DNA of 12,780 nt from Actinomycetota bacterium (GCA_009705435.1 WLTJ01000020.1:1-12780); one strand, 5' to 3'; counted from the first letter of the stretch, positions 1-6,914 are shown. Numbers and translations are program-made. The notes: generated by a model from the letters alone, not told the origin.

Positions 1-1959
1 GCCGATGTTGACGCCGTCGAACGTGCAGCGCAGGAGTTACTCTCAGCAGCCACCGCCCAAGATGGTGAAGTCACCGTTTTGGTCGCTCCGATGGTTCAAG
101 GTAATCGTGAACTCATCGTTGGCGTCGTGCGAGATCCTCAATTCGGCGCGAGTGTGATGTTGGGTATTGGCGGAATTTTCGCCGAAGCAATCGCCGACGT
201 TGTCTTTCGTCCAGCGCCACTTGACAGGATTACAGCTCACGAAATGATTAGCGATCTAGCGACGCAAAAATTGTTGGGCGAGTTTCGCGGTGAGGCCTGT
301 GTCGATCGAGAAAAGCTCGTGGATGTTTTAGTTGGTTTGGGTTCCTTAGCGCACAGCCGTTCTGATATTGCCAGTATTGACATCAATCCGCTCATTATCG
401 GATCTGATGGAGTACCAGTTGCCGTTGATGCATTGGTGGAGATTGGTGAAGCTGATGCATCAATCGCCACTGCTCGGGCACGTCCAACTGTCGAGCAGTT
501 TCAGGCGCTCTTTGAACCGCGCGGGGTTGTTGTTGCGGGTGCGTCGAGTCACCCAGGAAAGTTCGGCTTCGTATCGCTACATAACATTTTGGCTGGCGGT
601 TTTCAGGGTCAAATCTTCGGGACTAATTTGCAGGGCGAAAATGTTCTCGGGATCCAGACAGTGGCCGACATTGATCAGCTTCCAGAGAATGCAATTGATT
701 TGGTTTTTGTGTGCACGCCAGCTTCAGCGAACCCAGCCCTTCTTCGGGCTTGTGCCGCCAAGGGAGTGAAGGCAGCGTTCTTGACATCGGCTGGCTACGG
801 AGAAGCTGGTGCCGAAGGAAAAAAGGCGGAAGAGGAACTCATTGCTTTGGCGGATGAACTTGGCATTTTGCTTGCTGGTCCAAATGGTCAAGGTGTCGTC
901 AGTACGCCAGCGAAATTATGCGCACAAATCGTGGCGCCGTATCCTCCGGCTGGTCACATCGGAGTTGCTAGTCAGAGTGGAAACTTTGTTTCAAGTTTCT
1001 TGAATTGGTCGCGTTCATCAGGTGTGGGCATCAGTCGCGCAGTGTCTGCTGGAAATGCTGCAGCTGTCACCGTTGCGGATTATTTGGATTTTTACGCCGA
1101 TGATGAGGCGACCGCAGTTGGGCTCGCCTATCTCGAAGGTATCAGTGATGGCCGTTCGTTGATGACACGCCTGGCTGGTGTGGCGGCCCGTAAACCATTG
1201 GTTCTAGTGAAGGGTGGTGCCACTGAGAGTGGAGCACACGCAGCAGCTTCACATACTGGAGCGTTAGCGGCCAATGACAAAGTTTTTGACGGCTTTTGTC
1301 GAGCAGCGGGAATTACCCGTGCAGAAACGGTTGAGGAGGCCTTTGAAGCGGCGGCAACTTTTGCAACGCAGCCGCTACCGAAAGGTCCCAACGTCGTGAT
1401 TATGACGACTGCTGGTGGATGGGGCGTTGTGACTTCAGATGCTTTGGCGCGGGACGGACTCTTGAAACTATTGGAGCTTCCAGAGGACCTCAAGGCCCAG
1501 ATCGATGGCAAACTTCCTCCTCGTTGGAGTAAGGCAAATCCCGTCGATTGTGCAGGCGGAGAAACACGCGACACAATCCCCGAAGTCTTAGAAATGATTG
1601 CACTTCACCCCGATGTGGATGCAGTGATTTATCTCGGTCTTGGCATCCAATCAAATCAGGCTCGTTTACTGCGCGAAGGTGGCTTTTATCCCGACCACGG
1701 GATCGAACGGATCGTGGCCTATCACGAGCGACAAGATGAACGTTTTGCATTGGCTGCTGACGAACTGTCACGGCGTACTGGCAAGCCGATTTTGACAGCC
1801 ACAGAACTTGCGGTGGCCGATCCCGATAACCCGGGGCCACTCACCGTGCGTGCGACGGGACGCCTGTGTTACGCCTCAGGTAATCGCGCCGTGACCGCTC
1901 TTGGACACCTCTATCGGGCCGCTGAATTTCGCGCGCGTCGTGGATGGTCTGTTGACTGA
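1..1959 (+). CDS. Acyl-CoA synthetase (NDP-forming), fused beta-alpha type, 5' end missing
   Basis: The frame is open from base 1 to the TGA at 1957-1959, giving 652 residues of a protein that begins before the window. The family interconverts acyl-CoA + ADP + Pi with acid + CoA + ATP in the cytoplasm. Residues 1 to about 150 are the C-terminal part of an ATP-grasp domain, with the metal-site motif DINPL at 127-131. A CoA-binding Rossmann domain starts near 171 (VVVAGAS). Succinyl-CoA-ligase-like domains follow, and the loop SHTGALA places the phosphohistidine at His418 (codon 1252-1254). The order ATP-grasp first, CoA domain second differs from PatZ-type acetyltransferases, and no GNAT domain is present. 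Perhaps 70-100 N-terminal residues are missing. The ATG at 79 is internal, because homologous ATP-grasp sequence continues upstream of it. The substrate (acetate or another acid) cannot be read from the sequence. The stop overlaps the next start (TGATG). Confidence 0.9.
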   Translation, partial: ADVDAVERAAQELLSAATAQDGEVTVLVAPMVQGNRELIVGVVRDPQFGASVMLGIGGIFAEAIADVVFRPAPLDRITAHEMISDLATQKLLGEFRGEACVDREKLVDVLVGLGSLAHSRSDIASIDINPLIIGSDGVPVAVDALVEIGEADASIATARARPTVEQFQALFEPRGVVVAGASSHPGKFGFVSLHNILAGGFQGQIFGTNLQGENVLGIQTVADIDQLPENAIDLVFVCTPASANPALLRACAAKGVKAAFLTSAGYGEAGAEGKKAEEELIALADELGILLAGPNGQGVVSTPAKLCAQIVAPYPPAGHIGVASQSGNFVSSFLNWSRSSGVGISRAVSAGNAAAVTVADYLDFYADDEATAVGLAYLEGISDGRSLMTRLAGVAARKPLVLVKGGATESGAHAAASHTGALAANDKVFDGFCRAAGITRAETVEEAFEAAATFATQPLPKGPNVVIMTTAGGWGVVTSDALARDGLLKLLELPEDLKAQIDGKLPPRWSKANPVDCAGGETRDTIPEVLEMIALHPDVDAVIYLGLGIQSNQARLLREGGFYPDHGIERIVAYHERQDERFALAADELSRRTGKPILTATELAVADPDNPGPLTVRATGRLCYASGNRAVTALGHLYRAAEFRARRGWSVD

Positions 1960-3431
1960 TGCCTCAACAGAAAAGGGAGCGGTCGTCTCAAGCGATTCGC
2001 AACGTGAATCCATTTCCGAAACTCATTTTTTTGGCGTTGGGACCAGCACTTGTTCTCGGCGGATTGTGGCGTCTGACGGGGTCACAAGATAACAGTCCAG
2101 CACCCACTCCGGATGCAATAGCGGTGGTGGCTCCCTCATCTCCTCAGACTCCTGTGTTATCGGCGCGTCGCACGCCCTCAGTGTTATCTCGTGAGACTTC
2201 GGCAGTTGGTTTTGAACAGGCTCTGCGGCCTTTGGGCGGAGCAGTTCTGCCTGGGTCATGTGCTGCAGTGTCAATCGATGGAGTTCTGAGTTTATCTGAT
2301 GGCATTGACACACCGGTGGTTCCGGCCAGTACGACGAAATTTGTCGTGGGTGCAGTAGCGCTTGATGTTTTAGGTCCGACCTTCACCTTTACGACCGAGG
2401 TCAAAGCCGAAATCAGCGGTGGGGTGGTTGGTTCGATTTATCTCGTCGGCGGTGGGGACCCTTTGCTTTCAGCGGCGTGGTATCCCAAAGATAAGAAGTA
2501 TTCCAAGTATGAACAAGAACCAGCGACATCGCTTGAAGCCCTGGCCGATGCAGTTGTTGCCGCTGGAGTGACTCAAATCAATGGAAACATCGTGGGCGAT
2601 GCATCACATTTTGATTCCGAATTGTATGCCCCGTCTTGGCCCATTGAATTTCGTGCGATACAGGGTGGTCCGATCTCTGCTTTGCTTGTCAACGATGGTT
2701 TAGTTTTCGGCGACTCATCCAGGTCTACGGATCCCGCATTAGGAGCAGCGCGAGAGTTTATGCGCTTACTCAAGGAGCGCGGGGTCAATATTCTCGGTGC
2801 GCCGACATCGGGACAATCTCCCGCAGGGATCGCCACGGTTGCCTCAATTTCATCTGCGCCACTCGTGGACATCGTTGGAGAGATGTTGCGCAATAGTGAT
2901 AACAACACAGCAGAGATCATTTTGAAAGAAATTGGTTTTCGTGCTCAGGGGGCGGCGACTCGGGCTGCAGGCATCTCAGCGGTGATGAACATTTTGACAA
3001 ATTGGGGCATCAACCTAGAGGGCGTTACCTTCAGCGATGGGTCAGGGCTCTCTCGAGATAACAAAGTGACGTGTGCGGCGTTCTTACAGATTCTAGAGCG
3101 TTTCACTTTTGATGATCCCTTGGTTTCGCAGATGGCTGTGGCGGGTGTCAGTGGGACTCTCACGGATTATTTCATCGGCGGTCCGCTTGAAGGTCGACTG
3201 CATGCAAAGACCGGCAGTTTGGGTGGAGTCAAAACATTGGTTGGTTTTGTTGAAGTAGAAGGTTCTTCCGTGATCCGCTTTGCCCTGCTTTTGCAGACTC
3301 CAGGCATTCACGAGGAAACTGCTTTTAAGCCTCTATGGGAGGGCATATTGGCAAATGCTTTGGGGACCTATCCCACCGGCCCAGGAGTCGATGAAGTTAG
3401 CCCGCTCAGCGTTATCAACGCTGGTCCTTGA
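1959..3431 (+). CDS. dacB: D-alanyl-D-alanine carboxypeptidase/endopeptidase, PBP4 type (peptidase S13)
   Basis: This 490-residue protein is a low-molecular-mass penicillin-binding protein that trims or cleaves peptidoglycan peptide stems outside the membrane. A basic N-terminus is followed by a hydrophobic stretch at about residues 22-40 (signal peptide or anchor) and a Pro/Ser/Thr-rich linker to about 70. All three active-site motifs of the serine penicillin-recognising fold are visible: STTK with nucleophile Ser124 and Lys127, SDN at 313-315, and KTG at 417-419. The wide gap between STTK and SDN is typical of S13 enzymes with an inserted domain. The ATG shares one base with the preceding TGA and has no strong Shine-Dalgarno, suggesting translational coupling. 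The next gene starts 6 bases after the stop. The family call is secure; carboxypeptidase versus endopeptidase activity is not resolved. Confidence 0.93.
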   Translation: MPQQKRERSSQAIRNVNPFPKLIFLALGPALVLGGLWRLTGSQDNSPAPTPDAIAVVAPSSPQTPVLSARRTPSVLSRETSAVGFEQALRPLGGAVLPGSCAAVSIDGVLSLSDGIDTPVVPASTTKFVVGAVALDVLGPTFTFTTEVKAEISGGVVGSIYLVGGGDPLLSAAWYPKDKKYSKYEQEPATSLEALADAVVAAGVTQINGNIVGDASHFDSELYAPSWPIEFRAIQGGPISALLVNDGLVFGDSSRSTDPALGAAREFMRLLKERGVNILGAPTSGQSPAGIATVASISSAPLVDIVGEMLRNSDNNTAEIILKEIGFRAQGAATRAAGISAVMNILTNWGINLEGVTFSDGSGLSRDNKVTCAAFLQILERFTFDDPLVSQMAVAGVSGTLTDYFIGGPLEGRLHAKTGSLGGVKTLVGFVEVEGSSVIRFALLLQTPGIHEETAFKPLWEGILANALGTYPTGPGVDEVSPLSVINAGP

Positions 3432-3437
3432 TCGCTG

Positions 3438-4073
3438 ATGAATATGCAGCGCTATGAACTCCCGATGTTTCCTTTGGGTACGCCATTAGTGCCTGATGCT
3501 GTTCTGCCTCTGCAGATTTTTGAACCCCGGTATGTGGAGATGCTTGAGAGGTGTTTACAAAATGTAGAGCCTGAGTTTGGCGTGGTGCTGATCGAGCGCG
3601 GTCACGAGGTTGGTGGTGGAGATATTCGGGCGATGATTGGATGTGCCACGCGCATTCTTCAGGTCTCAGATATGCAAGACGGTCGACGAGGAGTTCTATC
3701 GGTTGGCGTCAGGCGGATTCGCATTGAGCAATGGTTGCCAGACAATCCATTTCCGCGGGCAATCGTTAGCGATCTCCCCGACGAGGAATCAGGTGACATC
3801 GATCAAGTGCAGATTGACCGTTTGCGCGCCCATCTTCTTTTGCTTGCTGAATTAGCGGGTGGTGGAGCCGAGTCCTTGCAAGAGTTGGCGGATCTAGAGT
3901 TGGATTGCGAACCGAGCAGGCTTTCGTATCAACTCAGCACTTTGGCTCCGATCGGTGCAGCTGATCGGCAACGGCTTTTGGTCTGTGGCAGCCCACAGAT
4001 TCGTTTAGATGCACTTGAATCAATCTTGGGCGATGTGGAGGCGGTCTTTCGCTTTGCTCTTTTACCTGATTGA
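3438..4073 (+). CDS. Standalone Lon N-terminal (substrate-binding) domain protein
   Basis: This 211-residue protein matches the Lon substrate-binding (LAN) domain. It opens with YELPMFPLG and has the characteristic LQIFEPRY stretch at residues 25-32, then GVVLIERG and a beta-rich core. There is no AAA+ module and no Ser-Lys protease domain, so it cannot degrade protein alone. The length is usual for the small Lon-N-only family common in bacteria, whose role is not established; substrate recognition or an adaptor role is the usual guess. It follows dacB by 6 bases and is probably cotranscribed with it. The ATG at 3438 is chosen as the first in frame; an ATG at 3444 would remove only two residues. 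Its position a few genes upstream of the proteasome genes is suggestive, but no functional link can be read from the sequence. Confidence 0.88.
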   Translation: MNMQRYELPMFPLGTPLVPDAVLPLQIFEPRYVEMLERCLQNVEPEFGVVLIERGHEVGGGDIRAMIGCATRILQVSDMQDGRRGVLSVGVRRIRIEQWLPDNPFPRAIVSDLPDEESGDIDQVQIDRLRAHLLLLAELAGGGAESLQELADLELDCEPSRLSYQLSTLAPIGAADRQRLLVCGSPQIRLDALESILGDVEAVFRFALLPD

Positions 4074-4079
4074 CCCAGT

Positions 4080-4093
4080 TCAGAGGCCTCTGA
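4080..4093. repeat. 14-bp perfect palindrome in intergenic spacer
   Basis: The 56-bp gap between the Lon-N gene and the next small membrane gene contains TCAGAGGCCTCTGA, identical to its own reverse complement. The symmetry extends outward to CCCA at 4074-4077 and TGGG at 4096-4099, with two non-Watson-Crick positions between. No T-run follows, so it is not a standard intrinsic terminator. It could be a dimeric regulator site or a processing or attenuation hairpin. Confidence 0.6.
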
Positions 4094-4129
4094 GGTGGGG
4101 TTTCGCCGTTCTGGTGTTAGAAATAAGGC

Positions 4130-4477
4130 ATGTCTGACTCATCAGCCCGTCCAGTTTCGCCCTCGGCGCGAGGTGAATCTGCCAGCGTTGGTGATCTTGT
4201 TGATTTGCTGAAGGATTACGCCAAACAGGAAACTCTCGGACCGCTTCAAGGGGCAGGTCGATGGTTGACGATGGGCGCTGGCGGAGCGATCTGCTTGGGT
4301 TTAGGTTTGATCGTCTTTCTGCTGGGAGTTTTGCGTGTACTGCAGACTGAACTCCATGCTTTTGACGGTGCCTGGAGTTGGGCACCATATTTGATCGTGT
4401 TCATCCTCTGCTTGGGTCTGAGTTTTGTTTCCTGGTCCCGAGTGAAAAAAGCAACTCTTGGAAAGGAACCCACCTGA
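4130..4477 (+). CDS. Small two-helix membrane protein, holin-X/phage-holin family-like
   Basis: This 115-residue protein has a polar Ser-rich N-terminus (1-20), an amphipathic segment with DLVDLLKDYAKQETLGPL (about 22-40), and two hydrophobic segments at about 51-71 and 85-104, ending in a basic tail. The layout resembles the actinobacterial 'phage holin family' (holin superfamily III, YqjE-like), proteins usually encoded in chromosomes away from phages and of unknown role. No phage gene is present nearby, so a lysis role is not supported. The ATG at 4130 has AAGG only one base upstream, too close for a good Shine-Dalgarno, so the start is less certain than the frame. The TGA overlaps the next ATG by one base, so the two products are probably coupled. 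Confidence 0.7.
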   Translation: MSDSSARPVSPSARGESASVGDLVDLLKDYAKQETLGPLQGAGRWLTMGAGGAICLGLGLIVFLLGVLRVLQTELHAFDGAWSWAPYLIVFILCLGLSFVSWSRVKKATLGKEPT

Positions 4478-4695
4478 TGGCTCAAACAGCAAAGACAGAG
4501 CGAATTTCGCGCGAGGACATTGAAGCCAAGTTGCGTGCTTTACAAGGTGATGTTCAAGGCAAAGTTGAAGATCGTAAATCATCGGTGATGGTTGTCGCTG
4601 GGGGTATCGGCGTCATTCTGGTGATCGTGTTTTTCTTGCTCGGCCGTCGAAGCGGCAAACGCCGTTCAACTGTCGTAGAGATCCGTCGCGTCTAG
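4477..4695 (+). CDS. Small single-pass membrane protein, unrecognised
   Basis: This is a 72-residue protein of unknown function. The first half is charged and helical (ISREDIEAKLRALQGDVQGK, about 9-28), with one hydrophobic segment at about 34-53 (VMVVAGG through FFLLG), then a strongly basic tail (RRSGKRRS). The charge distribution suggests an N-out or hairpin anchor with the basic end in the cytoplasm. The start at 4477 is supported by AAAGGA at 4462-4467, nine bases upstream, and by the TGATG junction with the previous stop. An upstream extension to a TTG at 4378 would lie inside the preceding gene and is rejected. The tight coupling suggests it acts with the holin-like protein, but that is inference. 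Confidence 0.65.
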   Translation: MAQTAKTERISREDIEAKLRALQGDVQGKVEDRKSSVMVVAGGIGVILVIVFFLLGRRSGKRRSTVVEIRRV

Positions 4696-4704
4696 GTTTT
4701 TGAC

Positions 4705-4941
4705 GTGGCTCTATTGTCTTACCTGCGCGCTCGCAGTCTTAAAGAAGGCTTAGTACGCGGGCGTCGCGGATGGTTCGTTATCGGAGTTGTGTTATGGACG
4801 GTTCGCCTCGTGCGGCGCATTTCCAGTCGATCTCCGCAACTTGTTTCCAAGGAGATTCTGCGAGCAGGGGAGTCTGTGTCGATCTCATCGCTAGAGCGTG
4901 AGGGGCGTTCCAAGCGGCGTGCCCGCAAGAGCCTTTCATGA
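4705..4941 (+). CDS. Small, very basic protein with one hydrophobic segment, unrecognised
   Basis: This is a 78-residue protein of unknown function that starts with GTG. It is rich in Arg (LRARSLKEGLVRGRRG near the start, GRSKRRARK near the end) with a hydrophobic stretch GWFVIGVVLW at about 25-34, short for a transmembrane helix. The initiation site is weak: no clear Shine-Dalgarno is present, and the start lies 9 bases after the previous stop. The frame is supported by its fit between two genes and by the ATGA overlap with the MoaD/ThiS-like gene (4938-4941), typical of a coupled operon. An RNA- or membrane-associated role would suit the composition, but no family is recognised. Confidence 0.55.
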   Translation: MALLSYLRARSLKEGLVRGRRGWFVIGVVLWTVRLVRRISSRSPQLVSKEILRAGESVSISSLEREGRSKRRARKSLS

Positions 4942-5135
4942 AGGTTATTTTGCGCAATCCACGCCGGGAGATTGAGATTGAAGGGCGCCGTAGGGTTCAC
5001 GGACTTTTAGCGGAATTGGGCTTACCGCGAGAGTCACATTTGGTCATCCGAAACGGAACTCTTGTACCTGGCGACGAAGAACTTGATAAAGACGATGTGA
5101 TTGAAATCCGCCCAGTTATCTCTGGAGGTATGTGA
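4938..5135 (+). CDS. MoaD/ThiS-family ubiquitin-like sulfur carrier (TtuB-like)
   Basis: This 65-residue protein has the beta-grasp sulfur-carrier pattern: a first strand (MKVILRN), a helix with LLAELGLP at about 23-30, a strand (SHLVIRNG at 33-40), an acidic turn (GDEELDKDD) and a final strand (VIEIRPVISGG). The C-terminal Gly63-Gly64 would carry the thiocarboxylate after adenylation by an E1-like enzyme. Directly before a TtuA-type thiolase, it is best read as the TtuB-like sulfur donor, although ThiS or MoaD cannot be excluded from sequence alone. It is odd in ending Gly-Gly-Met, so the last Met must be removed before activation, or the carrier works differently. No activating E1 or JAMM protease gene lies in the window. 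Its start overlaps the previous stop (ATGA). Confidence 0.82.
   Translation: MKVILRNPRREIEIEGRRRVHGLLAELGLPRESHLVIRNGTLVPGDEELDKDDVIEIRPVISGGM
5124..5129 (+). promoter_or_regulatory. Shine-Dalgarno of the TtuA-like gene, inside the carrier's Gly-Gly codons
   Basis: GGAGGT is a near-ideal Shine-Dalgarno placed 7 bases before the GTG at 5137. The same six bases are the two Gly codons (GGA GGT) of the C-terminal di-glycine of the upstream MoaD/ThiS-like carrier. This decides the start of the thiolase gene at 5137 rather than at the TTG at 5101. Confidence 0.75.
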
Positions 5136-5136
5136 C

Positions 5137-6126
5137 GTGAAGTGTCGTACCTGTCGCGGGCCAGCAATTATTGATTTACCGCGTCATAACGCCAACTTCT
5201 GCGCGGAACATTTCTTACAGATGTGCCGACGCCAAGTTGAAAAAGCGATACATGATCATCAGATGCTGAACAAAAGCGATCGGATTTTGGTGGCAGTTTC
5301 TGGGGGTAAAGATTCCTTGGCAGTTTGGGACATGTTGATTGATTTGGGCTATCAGGCCGACGGGTTATACGTGGCACTAGGAATTGGTGAATACAGCGAG
5401 GAGTCACGGGGCTACACCGAACGTTTTGCCGATGAGCGCGGTCTGAAACTCACCGTTGTTTCGTTGCGTGACGATTACGGCTACGACATTCCAACAGCTA
5501 GTCGGGCTACTGGTCGTGTGCCTTGTTCAGCCTGCGGGATGAGTAAGCGCCACCTCTTTGATAAGGCAGCAATTGATGGAGGGTACGACGTTGTAGTGAC
5601 GGGTCATAATCTCGACGATGAGGCAGCAGTTCTATTCGGCAATGCCTTGCGTTGGGATGTGGAGTATTTGGCACGGCAGTTACCTGTGCTGCCAAGTCGT
5701 CATGGTTTTCCAAAAAAAGTCAAGCCATTGATTCGACTCTCCGAACGAGAGATGGCGGCTTGGTGCGTTGTTCGCGGAATTGATTACATAGTGGACGAAT
5801 GTCCGATCGCCGCTGGCAATAAACACATCGGGTTTAAAGAAGCGCTGAATGTACTTGAAGAGAAGTCGCCCGGGACGAAGGCATCTTATTACCTAGGCTT
5901 TCTTGACCGCATGGCTCCTGTTTTGGCCAGCATTGCTGCATCGGGAGCAGACAGCGTGACACCATGCATGCGTTGTGGCGCACCAACGGGTGGCGAAGAA
6001 GGTTCTGTCTGTGCTTTCTGTCGGCTTGTGGAAAGATCAGCCGCTCATGAGCCAGTATCAGTTGAACTGATACTTAAAAAGTCGCGTTCGCAAAAACGCG
6101 CACAATCGGAGGTTGCCCAATCATGA
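5137..6126 (+). CDS. ttuA: TtuA-type tRNA 2-thiolation protein (PP-loop, Fe-S, zinc fingers)
   Basis: This 329-residue member of the TtuA/Ncs6 group of PP-loop ATPases adenylates a tRNA uridine and replaces its O2 with sulfur. The P-loop is SGGKDS at 55-60. An N-terminal zinc site is formed by Cys3, Cys6, Cys22 and His25, and a C-terminal one by Cys277, Cys280, Cys292 and Cys295. Cys130, Cys133 (CSAC) and Cys222 (DECP) correspond to the three cysteines known to hold the catalytic [4Fe-4S] cluster of TtuA. The Thermus enzyme makes s2T54 in the T-loop. The neighbouring trmI gene, which modifies position 58 of the same loop, favours U54 over the wobble U34 target of Ncs6 proteins. The GTG start is chosen for its Shine-Dalgarno and because MKCRTC begins the zinc finger. 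The stop overlaps the trmI start by 4 bases (ATGA). Confidence 0.87.
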   Translation: MKCRTCRGPAIIDLPRHNANFCAEHFLQMCRRQVEKAIHDHQMLNKSDRILVAVSGGKDSLAVWDMLIDLGYQADGLYVALGIGEYSEESRGYTERFADERGLKLTVVSLRDDYGYDIPTASRATGRVPCSACGMSKRHLFDKAAIDGGYDVVVTGHNLDDEAAVLFGNALRWDVEYLARQLPVLPSRHGFPKKVKPLIRLSEREMAAWCVVRGIDYIVDECPIAAGNKHIGFKEALNVLEEKSPGTKASYYLGFLDRMAPVLASIAASGADSVTPCMRCGAPTGGEEGSVCAFCRLVERSAAHEPVSVELILKKSRSQKRAQSEVAQS

Positions 6127-6914
6127 GTTCCACTTTTGCCTACGGTGACAAGATTTTATTGATTGATGGTAAGCAGCGTCGTTACTTAATGAATCTGACA
6201 GAGGGAGCAGAGTTTCATAGCCATGCTGGTTATGTCTCACATAGTGAGATCCTCGGTCAACCAGAGGGTTTTCGTCTGCAATCAACAAAAGGGGCGCGCT
6301 ACATCGTGTTGCGACCAACGTTGGAGGATTTTGTCGTTGAGATGCCTCGCGGCGCACAAGTGATTTATCCAAAGGATCTTGCGCCAATTTGTATGCTCGC
6401 TGACATCGGACCAGGGGTCAAAGTTCTTGAAAGCGGTGTCGGCTCTGGTGCGTTATCCATGACGATGCTTCGCTATGGCGCAGAAATCACCGGATATGAA
6501 TTGCGCGAGGATTTTGCGAATCGGGCGATCACAAATGTGCGGTCTTTTCTTGGCGAAGAGGCCTTGAGTCGCTATCACGTTCAAGTCCGTGATTGTTACG
6601 AAGGTATTGATGAAGGCGATATTGATCGCGTCATCCTCGATTTACCCGAGCCTTGGAATGTGGTCCCTCATGCGCAAAAAGTTATGCGCCCTGGTGGAAT
6701 ACTGGTTGCCTACACGCCGTCTATCACTCAAGCAGTCAGGACGCGCGAAGCCATGGCAAATCCAATGTGGACTGGAACAAGGACACTTGAGGTTTTGCAT
6801 CGCGGATGGTACATCGAAGGTCAAGCGGTTCGACCTGATCACCGGATGGTGGCACACACTGGATTTCTTACGACAGGTCGGCTGTTAAGTGCGCCAAACC
6901 AAGAAGAGATTTAG
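6123..6914 (+). CDS. trmI: tRNA (adenine-N1-)-methyltransferase, m1A58 (TrmI)
   Basis: This 263-residue protein is an S-adenosylmethionine-dependent methyltransferase that makes m1A58 in the tRNA T-loop, usually as a homotetramer. An N-terminal beta domain (about 1-75) is followed by the Rossmann domain with motif I ESGVGSGA at 103-110 and acidic motif II YELRED at 125-130. The catalytic-region motif DLPEPW is at 173-178 and the C-terminal signature RPDHRMVAHTGF at 237-248. Length and motifs match actinobacterial TrmI (Rv2118c-like). A trmI gene just upstream of the proteasome ATPase is an established actinobacterial arrangement. Its start overlaps the TtuA-like stop. Its TAG stop (6912-6914) overlaps the complementary stop of the minus-strand ferredoxin gene. 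Confidence 0.95.
   Translation: MSSTFAYGDKILLIDGKQRRYLMNLTEGAEFHSHAGYVSHSEILGQPEGFRLQSTKGARYIVLRPTLEDFVVEMPRGAQVIYPKDLAPICMLADIGPGVKVLESGVGSGALSMTMLRYGAEITGYELREDFANRAITNVRSFLGEEALSRYHVQVRDCYEGIDEGDIDRVILDLPEPWNVVPHAQKVMRPGGILVAYTPSITQAVRTREAMANPMWTGTRTLEVLHRGWYIEGQAVRPDHRMVAHTGFLTTGRLLSAPNQEEI

Noticed and set aside
79..81. ATG at 79 as start of the acyl-CoA synthetase
   Set aside because: The same frame is open to base 1 with plausible ATP-grasp sequence upstream, so the gene begins outside the window.
1128..1574. 148-codon open frame on the minus strand
   Set aside because: It lies fully inside the well-supported acyl-CoA synthetase and reads as low-complexity Ser/Ala/Pro/Arg sequence without family features; a shadow frame.
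4130..4477. Prophage remnant suggested by holin-like similarity
   Set aside because: No endolysin, structural, integrase or other phage gene is nearby; the family is widespread in chromosomes and the gene is embedded in a housekeeping operon.
5101..5103. TTG at 5101 as start of the TtuA-like gene
   Set aside because: It would overlap the carrier gene by 35 bases without a Shine-Dalgarno; the GTG at 5137 has a near-ideal one and begins the zinc-finger motif.
5130..5132. ATG at 5130 as a translation start directly after GGAGGT
   Set aside because: There is no spacing from the Shine-Dalgarno, and the next codon is TGA, so it is only the last sense codon of the carrier.
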